DNA of 43,370 nucleotides from Pseudomonadota bacterium (GTDB taxonomy: Bacteria; Pseudomonadota; Alphaproteobacteria; Acetobacterales; Acetobacteraceae): the NCBI GenBank assembly GCA_021845595.1, contig JAJZVV010000020.1, forward strand, positions 1 to 43,370, given 5' to 3'. The position numbers and the translations under genes were made by a program. Below are positions 33,398 to 41,581 of the stretch, in pieces. A model generated the notes under the pieces. The model saw nothing but the letters and a program-made list of their open reading frames with translations, did not search any database and was not told the origin of the DNA. Numbering within the stretch: position 1 is the stretch's first letter; the number at the start of each line of letters is the position of its first letter.

Positions 33398-33435
33398 CGC
33401 GTGCCAGAATTGACGCCTGCCAGAATTGACGCGTG
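33388..33435 (+). repeat. Three 16-bp tandem repeats containing TTGAC
   Basis: The unit ccagaattgacgcgtg occurs three times head to tail; the middle copy has one change (cctg for cgtg at the end). The first copy includes the last codons and stop of the second TadE gene. Every unit holds AATTGACGC, like a -35 element. They lie 42 nt before the transglycosylase ATG. Confidence 0.9.
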
Positions 33436-33477
33436 GAAGGCGAACCCGCTGCTCTCGGACAATGGTGCTCTGGGATC

Positions 33478-34290
33478 ATGCTGAACGTCTTCGGCAGGTC
33501 GGCGCAGCAGCGCGGCCCCAGCAAGCCTGAGACCGCGCGGCCCGGGATCGGCGCCGGGATCCGCTCCTGGATCCGCCTCGCGCGCACATCGGCCCGAACA
33601 GCCGCGACCCTGCTGGCGATCGCCTCGCTGCCGGCCGCATGGCCGCGCGGGGGGCACGCGCAGGCGCTCGCTCCCGGCCTCGCCTGCGAGGTCGCCGCGG
33701 CGGCGGCGGAGCGGCAATTCGGCCTTCCCGCCGGTCTGCTCGCCTCCATCGGGCGGATCGAGAGCGGGCGGCCCGATGCGCAGCTGCGCCGTGTGCTGCC
33801 CTGGCCCTATGCCATCAATGCCGACGGCGTCGGCCGCTTCTTCGACGATCCGCATGCCGCCCTGGCCGAAGTCGACGCGCTGCAGGCGCGCGGCGTTCGG
33901 CGCATCGATGTCGGGTGCTTCCAGATCGATCTCTTCTACCACCCCGAAGCGTTCGCCCGCCCGGAGGATGCCTTCGATCCGGTCGCCAACGCCACCGCGG
34001 CTGCCCGGTTCCTGGCCCAGCTCGCCGAGCAGAGCGGCGGGTTCGAGACCGCGGTCGCCCTCTACCATTCCGCCCGGGCCGAGCTCGGCCAGCCTTACCG
34101 GCTGCGCGTACTCGCGGACTGGCGCGGCGTACCCGCCGTTCTGCCGGCGGCGCGGGCGCCCGATCCCTTCGTCATCCTGATCGCGCCGGCGGCGTTGCGG
34201 ATTTCCGTGATCGTGCCCGGCGCCGCGCCGGACCCGACGAAGACGCGCCTGCCGCGCGTGATCACGCCCGCGTCGATGCGCGCTGGATAG
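33478..34290 (+). CDS. Lytic transglycosylase (SLT-type) within the tad locus
   Basis: 270-residue exported muramidase-like enzyme predicted to open the peptidoglycan for the pilus machine. A long basic N-terminus precedes a hydrophobic core (AATLLAIASLPAAW, about 42-55) and a possible signal-peptidase site after GHAQA. The SLT fold has the catalytic Glu E95 in IGRIESGRPD, GCFQIDLFYH (146-155) and NATAAARFLAQL. The start is uncertain: the ATG at 33478 has a poor ribosome site, and a GTG at 33433 at the end of the tandem repeats is in frame. It sits between the TadE genes and the pilin gene. Confidence 0.85.
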   Translation: MLNVFGRSAQQRGPSKPETARPGIGAGIRSWIRLARTSARTAATLLAIASLPAAWPRGGHAQALAPGLACEVAAAAAERQFGLPAGLLASIGRIESGRPDAQLRRVLPWPYAINADGVGRFFDDPHAALAEVDALQARGVRRIDVGCFQIDLFYHPEAFARPEDAFDPVANATAAARFLAQLAEQSGGFETAVALYHSARAELGQPYRLRVLADWRGVPAVLPAARAPDPFVILIAPAALRISVIVPGAAPDPTKTRLPRVITPASMRAG

Positions 34291-34375
34291 TCCCACACAG
34301 CGAGACAATTCGCCCGCACTGCATGTCGGTTCGCCGAGTTTAACCTTTCCACAACGGACGCCGTGCTCAGATGCG

Positions 34376-34418
34376 CCGGCAGGTGGATCCAGGTGATCTC
34401 ACCCGGGCCACCTGCCGG
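34376..34418 (+). terminator. Strong hairpin before the pilin gene
   Basis: ccggcaggtgg (34376-34386) pairs perfectly with ccacctgccgg (34408-34418), and an inner GGTG/CACC extends the stem. No T-tract follows. It could end or process the upstream transcript, separating pilin expression from the TadG/E genes. Confidence 0.5.
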
Positions 34419-34421
34419 ACT

Positions 34422-34437
34422 TGGCATCGACGTTCCT
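34422..34437 (+). promoter_or_regulatory. Sigma54-like -24/-12 element before flp
   Basis: TGGCA at 34422-34426 and TTCCT at 34433-34437. The GG and the second dinucleotide are exactly 12 nt apart, as in sigma54 promoters, but the -12 element reads TTCC instead of TTGC. The predicted start near 34448 would give a 32-nt leader. The mismatch makes this tentative. Confidence 0.3.
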
Positions 34438-34479
34438 GACGCGCCGCGGCGCGGCCGTACAACCACGGAGGACTGAACA

Positions 34480-34650
34480 ATGCTCGCGCAACTCAAGACC
34501 TGGCTCGCCATCCGCACCGACCGCCGCGGTGTCACCGCGCTCGAATACGCGCTCATCGCCGCGCTCATCGCGGTCGCCATCGTCGGCGCGCTGCGCACGC
34601 TGGGCACCGACCTGAACTCGACCTTCACCACCATCGCCTCCAATCTCTGA
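34480..34650 (+). CDS. flp: Flp-family type IVb pilin
   Basis: 56-residue major pilin, the structural subunit of Tad fimbriae. GGAGG lies 8 nt before the ATG. The basic leader MLAQLKTWLAIRTDRRG ends at Gly17, where prepilin peptidase should cut. The mature protein begins VTALEYALIAALIAVAIVGA, with Glu and Tyr at mature positions 5 and 6 as in Flp pilins, followed by a short tail LRTLGTDLNSTFTTIASNL. It lies directly before the prepilin peptidase gene and is flanked by hairpins, fitting high separate expression. Confidence 0.96.
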   Translation: MLAQLKTWLAIRTDRRGVTALEYALIAALIAVAIVGALRTLGTDLNSTFTTIASNL

Positions 34651-34687
34651 GCCTTCGTTCCGGCCGGCGGTGCGGTCGGAGAAGATG

Positions 34688-34710
34688 CGCGCAGAGCCGT
34701 TCGCTGCGCG
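34688..34710 (+). terminator. Hairpin between flp and tadV
   Basis: cgcgcag (34688-34694) and ctgcgcg (34704-34710) with a 9-nt loop, 37 nt after the pilin stop; no T-tract. It may protect the pilin mRNA end or partially terminate so that less tadV-tadD message is made. Confidence 0.45.
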
Positions 34711-34760
34711 GGACCGAAGCCTGGCAGCGACGTTCCAGCGAAACCAAAACAGGTTTTCCG

Positions 34761-35288
34761 ATGACGGAGAGTGCAGCTTCCTGGCTGGCGACGATCGCTT
34801 GGATGGCGGCGGTGGTGCTTCTCGCCCTCGCCGCCGCCAGCGATCTCGCCAGTCGCATCGTTCCCGACCGCGCCTCGCTCGGAGTAGCCCTGGCCGGTAT
34901 TCTGCTGCGCCTGCAGGATTCGACCCTCGCGCCCGCGCTGGCTGCCGCGCTGGCGGTTTTCGTCGCCGGTCTGGTGTGCTGGCACCGCGGCTGGCTCGGC
35001 GGCGGTGACGTCAAGCTGGTCGCCGCGACCGCCCTGCTCGTGCCGCCCGGCCGCGTCCCGGGGCTGGTGGCCGCCGTCCTGCTCGCCGGCGGCGCGCTGG
35101 CCCTGATCTACCTCGTCCTCGGTGCCCTGCTGCCCGCACCCGCCGCTTCCGCCCCGGCCCCAAGCGGCCGCCTGGCGCGGATCGCGCGCATCGAGCATCG
35201 GCGGGTGCATCGCCGCGGCCCCCTGCCCTATGCCTTCGCCATCGTCGCCGGCACGCTCTACACCGCCGCAATCGGCCTGAGGGCCTAG
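34761..35288 (+). CDS. cpaA: Prepilin peptidase TadV/CpaA
   Basis: 175-residue inner-membrane aspartic peptidase (A24 family) that processes the Flp prepilin and the TadE-like proteins. The two catalytic Asp motifs are present: D28 in AASDLASRIVPD and D83 in LGGGDVKL. Four to five hydrophobic segments fit the minimal enzyme lacking the N-terminal methylase domain, as in Tad systems. It begins 110 nt after flp and ends 4 nt before cpaB. Confidence 0.93.
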   Translation: MTESAASWLATIAWMAAVVLLALAAASDLASRIVPDRASLGVALAGILLRLQDSTLAPALAAALAVFVAGLVCWHRGWLGGGDVKLVAATALLVPPGRVPGLVAAVLLAGGALALIYLVLGALLPAPAASAPAPSGRLARIARIEHRRVHRRGPLPYAFAIVAGTLYTAAIGLRA

Positions 35289-35292
35289 CGCG

Positions 35293-36183
35293 ATGATCCT
35301 CCGCATCACGCTCGTCGGCATGATGGTGCTCGGGCTGCTCGGCTTCGGCACCGTTGCCTGGGTCTCCACCCATCCGCCGGCGCCGCACGCCGCCGCGGCG
35401 GTCGTCCCTCCACCGCCACCGCCACCGCCGCCCAAGGTCAAGTTGCTCATTGCCGCGCACGCGCTTCGCGCCGGCAGCCTGATCAAGCCCGAGGATCTCG
35501 GCGTGCAGGAAATGCTGCAGGCGCAGGAACCGCGCGGCGCCAGCCAGGAGACTCCTGCCGCCCGCGCGGCGCTGTTCGGCGCCATGGTGCGCCGCAGCCT
35601 CGCCCCCGGGGAACCGGTGATCGAGGGCGACGTGATGCACCCGGGCGACCACGGCTTCCTTGCCGCGGTCCTGGGGCCGGGCATGCGCGCGATGACGGTC
35701 GGGGTCGATCTCATCAGCGGCAGCGCCGGGCTGATCTGGCCGGGCGACCATGTCGACGTCATTCTCACCCAGGCGATCGACGCCAAGCTGGAACCCGGCC
35801 GGCGCGTCGCCGCCGAGACGGTGCTGGCCAATGTGCGGGTGATCGCCATCGACCAGCACCTCGTCCAGGGTGCGACCGCGGACGGGCCGGACCCGAAGGC
35901 GGCCCGCACCGTCAGCCTGGAGGTGACGCCGGCGCAGGCCGAGCGGCTCGCGGTCGCCGGGCGCATCGGTCAGCTCTCGCTCATCGTCCGCTCCGCCGAG
36001 CAGGCGGCCGAGAAATCGGACCAGCCGGCGCCAGCCGGGGCGGTGGTGCCGAACCCGGCCGGGGTCACCTGGGCGGCCGACGTGTCGCCCGCCCTCGGCC
36101 AGGGCATCCATGACCCGCATCCCGACAGCAGCACGGTGCGGGTCTTCCAGGGCAACTCCGACGGCAAGGAGTTCCACTTCTGA
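35293..36183 (+). CDS. cpaB: Flp pilus assembly protein CpaB/RcpC
   Basis: 296-residue periplasmic assembly protein, probably a periplasmic collar or stabiliser of the secretin. One N-terminal membrane helix (LVGMMVLGLLGFGTVAWV) is followed by a run of nine Pro (about 37-45). An SAF-type domain is next (LLIAAHALRAGSLIKPEDLG, then GAMVRRSLAPGEPV), and the C-terminal CpaB domain shows GSAGLIWPGDHVDVILTQAI. It shares one base with the cpaC start, indicating coupling. Confidence 0.93.
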   Translation: MILRITLVGMMVLGLLGFGTVAWVSTHPPAPHAAAAVVPPPPPPPPPKVKLLIAAHALRAGSLIKPEDLGVQEMLQAQEPRGASQETPAARAALFGAMVRRSLAPGEPVIEGDVMHPGDHGFLAAVLGPGMRAMTVGVDLISGSAGLIWPGDHVDVILTQAIDAKLEPGRRVAAETVLANVRVIAIDQHLVQGATADGPDPKAARTVSLEVTPAQAERLAVAGRIGQLSLIVRSAEQAAEKSDQPAPAGAVVPNPAGVTWAADVSPALGQGIHDPHPDSSTVRVFQGNSDGKEFHF

Positions 36184-37634
36184 TGCGCCGCTCGCGAGCC
36201 GCTCGCTTCTGCCTCGCCCTCCTGTGCGCGGCGGCGATCACCTGGCGCGGCCCGGCGCTCGCCGACCCGGCGCCGGCCGAGGCGACGGCGCCTGGCGCCA
36301 CCCAGGCCGCGCCAACCCCCACCACGACCGCACACCGCGCGGCTGCCGACGCTACGCACGCGATCGCGCTCACCGCCGGCACCGGCCGCATCGTCACGCT
36401 TGGCGCCGCCGTGGCCAACGTGTTCGCCGCCGACCCGAAAGTGGCCGAGGTGCGCCCCGCCAGCCCGACGACCCTGTTCGTCTTCGGCGTCGCTCCCGGC
36501 GCCACCACCATCGCCGCGCTCGATGCCGCCGGCCACGCGGTCGCCCAATACGCCGTCACCGTTCGCCCATCAGCCTTCAGCGCCGACGAGGTCAGCGCCA
36601 CCATCGCCCGCCAGATCCCAGGCAGCGCCGTGACCGTGCGCGCGACGCCGACGGGATTGCTGCTGAGCGGCGAGGTGCCCACGCCAGGGCAGGCGGACCG
36701 TGCGGCGGAGGCCGCCCAGGCCTATCTGATGCCCGGCCAGAAGCTCGATAACCGCCTCGTCGTCAGCGCCGGCATGCAGGTCAATCTGCGCGTCCGCATC
36801 GCCGAGATGTCGCGCACCGTCATCCGCGAGTTCGGCATCAACTGGAGCGCGCTCGGCAATCTGGGCCGGGTCGGCACGATCAACTTCCTCACCTCCAACG
36901 CGCTCTCGTTCAACGCATCCGGCGCGACCAGCCTCAGCGGGGCCAACGTCGGGAACACGGTGAACAGCGTCATCGATGCGCTGGCGACCGACAACCTCAT
37001 CCATGTTCTCGCCGAGCCCAATCTCACGACGATGAGCGGCGAGACGGCGAGCTTCCTGGTCGGCGGCATGTTCCCGATCCCGATGTCCCAGGGACTCGGC
37101 GCCGTTTCGGTGCAGTTCCAGCAATATGGCGTGCAGCTCACGTTCGTTCCGACGGTGCTCGCCGCCGGGCGGATCAGCCTGCATGTGCGCCCCGAGGTGA
37201 GCGAACTCACCACGCAGGGAGCAGTGCAGCTGGCCTCGGGGTCCGGCACCGGCACCTTCACCATCCCGGCGCTGACCGTGCGCCGGGCCGATACCACGGT
37301 CGAGCTCGGCAGCGGCCAGAGCTTCGCCATCGCCGGCCTGCTGCAGGACAGCACCAACCAGGCGGACCAGGGCGTTCCCGGGCTCGCCGATCTGCCGATC
37401 CTCGGCGCGCTGTTCCGCTCGACCAGCTTCCAGCGCGCGGAAACCGAGCTGGTCATCGTCGTCACGCCCTACATCGTCCGCCCGACCAGCGATCCGTCGG
37501 CGATCCGCCTGCCCACCGACGGCTGGCGCATGCCGAACGACATCGAGCGCATCTTCCTGCTGCGCCAGACCGCCCGCACCGCGCCCGCGGCGCCGCTGCG
37601 CGTGCCGGGCGATGCCGGATTCATCGTCCAGTGA
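36183..37634 (+). CDS. cpaC: Outer-membrane secretin CpaC/RcpA
   Basis: 483-residue secretin forming the outer-membrane pore of the Tad pilus. An N-terminal signal peptide (MRRSRAARFCLALLCAAAI to ALA) is followed by a pilus N-domain with TGRIVTLGAAVANVFAADPK, a BON-like segment (about 130-190) and the secretin domain (about 200-455). The secretin signature VELGSGQSFAIAGLL and the closing VPGLADLPILGALFRS are intact. The C-terminal tail is Pro/Ala-rich. The stop overlaps the next gene's start. Confidence 0.96.
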   Translation: MRRSRAARFCLALLCAAAITWRGPALADPAPAEATAPGATQAAPTPTTTAHRAAADATHAIALTAGTGRIVTLGAAVANVFAADPKVAEVRPASPTTLFVFGVAPGATTIAALDAAGHAVAQYAVTVRPSAFSADEVSATIARQIPGSAVTVRATPTGLLLSGEVPTPGQADRAAEAAQAYLMPGQKLDNRLVVSAGMQVNLRVRIAEMSRTVIREFGINWSALGNLGRVGTINFLTSNALSFNASGATSLSGANVGNTVNSVIDALATDNLIHVLAEPNLTTMSGETASFLVGGMFPIPMSQGLGAVSVQFQQYGVQLTFVPTVLAAGRISLHVRPEVSELTTQGAVQLASGSGTGTFTIPALTVRRADTTVELGSGQSFAIAGLLQDSTNQADQGVPGLADLPILGALFRSTSFQRAETELVIVVTPYIVRPTSDPSAIRLPTDGWRMPNDIERIFLLRQTARTAPAAPLRVPGDAGFIVQ

Positions 37635-37996
37635 GCCGCCCCATGTCTGCGCCCCGCGCTGCCCGATCGAGCCGCCCGCTTCCACTCCTGCCGCTCGCCG
37701 CGGCACTGTTCCTGTCGCTCGCCGGCTGCACATTCCTCGATCCCTACCGGCGGGAGGGGATGTGGAACCCGACCGGCGCCAACGAGGCCAATCTCGGCAC
37801 CATGCTCGCGACCCCGACCGATCTCGCGAAGGGCCAGGGTGAGGCCGGCAGCAACGGCGATCTCGCCGCCGCCGCGGTGAAGCGGTTGCGCACCGACCAC
37901 GTGAAGTCCCTGCCCGCCGTCGACACTACCGGCGGCACCATTGGTGGCGGCGGAGGCGGCGGCGGTGCGCCCGCGGGCGGCGGCGGAGCCCCCTGA
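37631..37996 (+). CDS. Short CpaD-like lipoprotein
   Basis: 121-residue predicted lipoprotein. Signal peptide with lipobox LSLAGC, lipidated Cys33. The mature part has the CpaD-like text ANEANLGTMLATPTDLAKG, then AAAAVKRLRTDHVKSLP, and ends in a tail of eight Gly, APA and four Gly. CpaD proteins are usually about twice as long, so this is a minimal version or a distant functional equivalent placed in the cpaD slot between cpaC and cpaE. The start GTG at 37631 overlaps the cpaC stop; an ATG at 37643 is an alternative. It would help target or stabilise the secretin. Confidence 0.7.
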   Translation: MSRPMSAPRAARSSRPLPLLPLAAALFLSLAGCTFLDPYRREGMWNPTGANEANLGTMLATPTDLAKGQGEAGSNGDLAAAAVKRLRTDHVKSLPAVDTTGGTIGGGGGGGGAPAGGGGAP

Positions 37997-39258
37997 TGCC
38001 CGACGATCTCGCCGCGCCGGCACGGACGGAGGAAGCCGCCAGCGGCCGGCCGGAGCGCGTGCCGCTGCTCGCCTTCCTCGCCGACGCCGAATCCGAACTG
38101 GTCATGCGCGAGGTGCTGGTCGAGGCGGCGCCGGGCGGCATGGTGGTGCGGCGCGGCAATGTCCGCCAGGCGATCGCCGCGTTGCAGAAGATGCCGACGC
38201 CGAAGACGCTGATCATCGACGTCAGCGGCGAGGAGCAGCCGCTCACCGCGCTTGCCGATCTCTCCGATGTCGTCGAGCCCGACGTGCGCGTGCTGGTGAT
38301 CGGCGATCTCGAGAACGTCAATTTCTATCGCCAGGTCACCCGTGGCCTCGGCGCGCTGGAGTATCTCTACAAGCCGCTGACGCGCGACATGGTGGCGCGG
38401 CATTTCGGCCCGCTTCTGACCAGCGACCGCACCGTGGCGGAAGCGGTGCATGGCGGGCGCGTGGTCACTGTCACCGGCGCCAGGGGCGGCTCCGGCGCGT
38501 CGACGATCGCGGCCCTGCTGGCCTGGTATTTTGGCGTGCTCGCCCGCCGCCATACCGTCCTGCTCGATCCGGATCTGCATCTCGGTACCGCCGCCCTGCT
38601 GCTCGATGCCAAGACCGGCTCCGGCCTGCGCTCGGCGATCGAGGCGCCGCAGCGCATCGACGAATTGTTCGTCGAGCGTTCGGCGCAGCCGGTCGCCGAG
38701 CGGCTCTTCGTGCTCGCCGGCGAGGAGCGTCTGTCGGAACAGCCGATCTACGCACCCGGCGCGGCCGGGCGTCTGCTCGACGCGCTGCGGCGGCGCTACA
38801 ATTTCGTCGTCGCCGACGTCCCGTTCATTCCGGTCCAGCTCAATCGCGACCTGCTCAATCTCGCCCATCAGCGCGTCCTCGTGCTGAAGCCGACGCTCGC
38901 CGCCGTGCGCGAAACACTGCGCCTGCTCGAACTGCCGAATGGCCCGCTACAGCCGCGCCGCCCCGTGCTGGTACTGAACCGGCTCGGCTTGCCCGGCGGG
39001 CTCACCCGCGCGCAGGTGGAGCAGGCGCTCAACACCAAGGTCGACGTCGCCATCCCCGACCTGCCGCGCTATGTCGGGCAGGCGGCCAGCATGGGCCAGC
39101 CCGAGACGGCGATGCGCGGCGCGTTGCGCGAGGGGATCACCGCGCTGGCCCGCGAGGTTGCCTTCGTGCGCCTGCTCGAATCCTCGCTCGGCGCGAAAAA
39201 CACCGAGCTTCTCAGCGGCGCCGGACGCCGTCGTCGCCTGTTCCGCTTCTGGCGATGA
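37996..39258 (+). CDS. cpaE: Pilus localisation ATPase CpaE/TadZ
   Basis: 420-residue MinD/ParA-like protein that positions the Tad machine, usually at a pole. Residues about 22-140 form a receiver-like domain with D75 in LIIDVSG. The ATPase part begins VVTVTGARGGSGAST (156-170). Its deviant P-loop has Arg where ParA has Lys and Ala instead of the second Lys (GGSGAS), so ATP hydrolysis may be weak or lost, as noted for TadZ proteins. The later motif NFVVADVPFIPVQLNRDLLN is present. One-base overlaps with the previous gene and 4-nt overlap with cpaF show tight coupling. Confidence 0.93.
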   Translation: MPDDLAAPARTEEAASGRPERVPLLAFLADAESELVMREVLVEAAPGGMVVRRGNVRQAIAALQKMPTPKTLIIDVSGEEQPLTALADLSDVVEPDVRVLVIGDLENVNFYRQVTRGLGALEYLYKPLTRDMVARHFGPLLTSDRTVAEAVHGGRVVTVTGARGGSGASTIAALLAWYFGVLARRHTVLLDPDLHLGTAALLLDAKTGSGLRSAIEAPQRIDELFVERSAQPVAERLFVLAGEERLSEQPIYAPGAAGRLLDALRRRYNFVVADVPFIPVQLNRDLLNLAHQRVLVLKPTLAAVRETLRLLELPNGPLQPRRPVLVLNRLGLPGGLTRAQVEQALNTKVDVAIPDLPRYVGQAASMGQPETAMRGALREGITALAREVAFVRLLESSLGAKNTELLSGAGRRRRLFRFWR

Positions 39259-40628
39259 GCGAGACGCTCCGCCCCTCGTTCGGCCGACGGCGCAACGAGT
39301 CCGAACCCGCCGCGGCCGGCGCCGTCGCCACCGAGCCCCGTGCCGAGCCGGTGCGGCTGCCGGCGCTGGGACCGCTGGCGGAACTCAGAACCCTCTGCCT
39401 CGCGCGCATCGACCCGACCGTCGTCGCGACGCTCTCGGCCGAACGGCTGGCCGAAGAGGTGGAGCGGCTGATCGCCGAGATCGCCACCGAAAAGCGCATC
39501 CAGATCAATGCGCGCGAGCAGCGCGAACTGGCGGGCGATCTCGTCGACGACATGCTCGGGCTCGGCCCGCTCGAACCGCTGCTCGAAGACGAAGCCGTCG
39601 CCGACATCATGGTCAACGGGCCCGAGCGCGTGTTCGTCGAGCGCGCCGGCAAGGTGGCGCTCTCCGCGGCGCGCTTCCGCGATACCGGCCACCTGGCCAA
39701 TATCTGCCAGCGCATCGCCACCGCCGTCGGGCGCCGGATCGACGAAGCGAGCCCGATGGTCGATGCGCGCCTCAAGGACGGCTCGCGCGTGAATATCGTG
39801 TTCCCGCCGCTGGCGCTCGACGGGCCCTATCTCTCGATTCGGAAATTCTCGCGCCGTGTCATCGATTTCGCCAAGCTCGTAGAATTCGGCTCGCTCACCC
39901 CACAGGTCGCGCGCATTCTCGAGATCGGCTCGCGGGCACGGCTCAACGTCATCATCTCGGGCGGCACCGGGTCGGGCAAGACCACGATGATGAACGCGAT
40001 GTCGCGGCTGATCGAGCCCACGGAGCGCATCATCACCGTCGAGGATGCCGCCGAGCTGCAGCTGCAGCAGCCGCACGTGGTGCGCATGGAAACGCGGCCG
40101 ACCAACCTCGAAGGCAAGGGCGAGGTGACGCAGCGCGACCTGGTCCGCAACGCCCTGCGAATGCGCCCCGACCGCATCATCATCGGCGAGGTGCGCAGCG
40201 GCGAAGCGTTCGACATGCTGCAGGCGATGAACACCGGCCACGACGGCTCGATGTCCACCATCCATGCCAACAACACCCGCGATGCGCTGACCCGCATCGA
40301 GAACATGGTGCAGATGGGCAATATGGGCCTGCCCTCGCGCGCCATCCGCACGCAGATCGTCGGCGCGGTCGATCTCATCGTCCAGGTCGAACGCCAGCGC
40401 GATGGCGTGCGACGGGTCACGCAGGTCACCGAAGTCGTCGGTATGGAGGGCGACGTGGTCATCCTCAACGACATCTTCCAGTTCGAAATTCTCGGCGAGG
40501 GCCTGGACGGAAAGCTGCATGGCCACTACCGCGTCGGCCGCGCTCGTCCCAGCTTCCATGATCGCCTGACCTATTTCGGCCTCGACCGCGCCTGGATCGC
40601 CGCGCTCGAAGAGGGCGAATCGCGATGA
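39255..40628 (+). CDS. cpaF: Tad secretion ATPase CpaF/TadA
   Basis: 457-residue cytoplasmic hexameric ATPase driving Flp pilus assembly. The ATG at 39255 overlaps the cpaE stop. Walker A is GGTGSGKTT (236-244), the Asp box is TVEDAAELQLQQP (261-273), Walker B region RPDRIIIGEVRSGEAFDML (305-322) and the His box GHDGSMSTIHANN (328-340). The N-terminal GLGPLEPLLEDEAVADIMVN is also typical. A longer open frame upstream lies over cpaE and has the composition of a shadow. Confidence 0.97.
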   Translation: MSETLRPSFGRRRNESEPAAAGAVATEPRAEPVRLPALGPLAELRTLCLARIDPTVVATLSAERLAEEVERLIAEIATEKRIQINAREQRELAGDLVDDMLGLGPLEPLLEDEAVADIMVNGPERVFVERAGKVALSAARFRDTGHLANICQRIATAVGRRIDEASPMVDARLKDGSRVNIVFPPLALDGPYLSIRKFSRRVIDFAKLVEFGSLTPQVARILEIGSRARLNVIISGGTGSGKTTMMNAMSRLIEPTERIITVEDAAELQLQQPHVVRMETRPTNLEGKGEVTQRDLVRNALRMRPDRIIIGEVRSGEAFDMLQAMNTGHDGSMSTIHANNTRDALTRIENMVQMGNMGLPSRAIRTQIVGAVDLIVQVERQRDGVRRVTQVTEVVGMEGDVVILNDIFQFEILGEGLDGKLHGHYRVGRARPSFHDRLTYFGLDRAWIAALEEGESR

Positions 40629-41581
40629 ATCTTCATACGATGCTGGCTGGTGGCCTGCTCCTGCTCGGTGGCCTCGGGCTGAGCGGCCTGTCGCTGGTGC
40701 GCGCGCAGGCGCGGGGCGAGCGCTTCCGCGCCCGCATGGAAGCCGTCGTGGCGCCACACGCGCCGAGCCGCCAGCGCCAGGCGACGCTGCGCCGCACGAG
40801 CGCACGCACGCCGAAGGAGGATTTCTGGCACCGCGCCGCCGGCGTGCTCGGGTTCAATCCCGACCGACCGGAGCTCTATCCGATGCGCTGGTGGGTGATC
40901 GTCGCCACGGCGGCGGTCATCGCGCGGATCGCGATCGGACTGCTGTCGAACCTGATTGGCGCTGGCGCGTTCATCCTCATCGTGCCGGCCGCGCTGTGGC
41001 TCAGCCGTTCGTTTTTCCGCTTCTTCGCGCGTCGCTATGCCAATACGCTGTTCACCCAGTTTCCTGATGCGCTTGGCATGATCGTCCGCTCGGTGCGGGT
41101 CGGCATCCCGGTGAGCGAGGCGATCCGCATCGTTGCCCGCGAGAGCCCGCAGCCAACCGCGCGCGCCTTCTCCAGGCTTGCCGACGAGATCGCGATCGGT
41201 GTGCCACTGGAGGACGCGGTCCGGCGGATGGGCGAATTCACCGGCCTGCCGGAATACCGCTTCTTCGGTACCGCGCTCTCGCTGCAGGCGCAGACCGGGG
41301 GCGGACTGGCCGAAACCATCGAGACGTTGGCCGACGTCATCCGCAAGCGCGTCGCCCTCAAGGCGCGCGGCAAGGCGCTGGCGAGTGAGGCGAACACTTC
41401 CGCCGGCGTGCTCACCGCGCTGCCCGGTGTTGCCGCGCTCGGGCTCTATCTGATCAACCCAAGCTATATCGAGGTGCTGTTCAGCACGCCGGAGGGCAAG
41501 CGGCTGATCGCGGTGGCGGTCGGCCTGCTGAGCACGGGCACCGGCATCATGCGCATGACCATCCGCAAGAGCCTGTCATGA
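40625..41581 (+). CDS. tadB: Inner-membrane platform protein TadB
   Basis: 318-residue type II secretion F-domain protein. N-terminal membrane helices, then a cytoplasmic T2SSF domain (about 140-270) with QFPDALGMIVRSVRVGIPVS, EFTGLPEYRFFGTALSLQ and TGGGLAETIETLADVIRKR, and C-terminal membrane helices. With TadC it forms the membrane platform that the CpaF ATPase turns. It is linked to cpaF and tadC by ATGA overlaps. Confidence 0.95.
   Translation: MNLHTMLAGGLLLLGGLGLSGLSLVRAQARGERFRARMEAVVAPHAPSRQRQATLRRTSARTPKEDFWHRAAGVLGFNPDRPELYPMRWWVIVATAAVIARIAIGLLSNLIGAGAFILIVPAALWLSRSFFRFFARRYANTLFTQFPDALGMIVRSVRVGIPVSEAIRIVARESPQPTARAFSRLADEIAIGVPLEDAVRRMGEFTGLPEYRFFGTALSLQAQTGGGLAETIETLADVIRKRVALKARGKALASEANTSAGVLTALPGVAALGLYLINPSYIEVLFSTPEGKRLIAVAVGLLSTGTGIMRMTIRKSLS

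Noticed and set aside
33388-33435. CRISPR array
   Set aside because: The units are directly adjacent with no spacers, only three copies of 16 bp, and no cas genes are present.
37941-39254. Upstream extension of the cpaF frame to 895 codons
   Set aside because: It overlaps the well-supported cpaE gene and has the Arg/Ala composition of an out-of-frame shadow.
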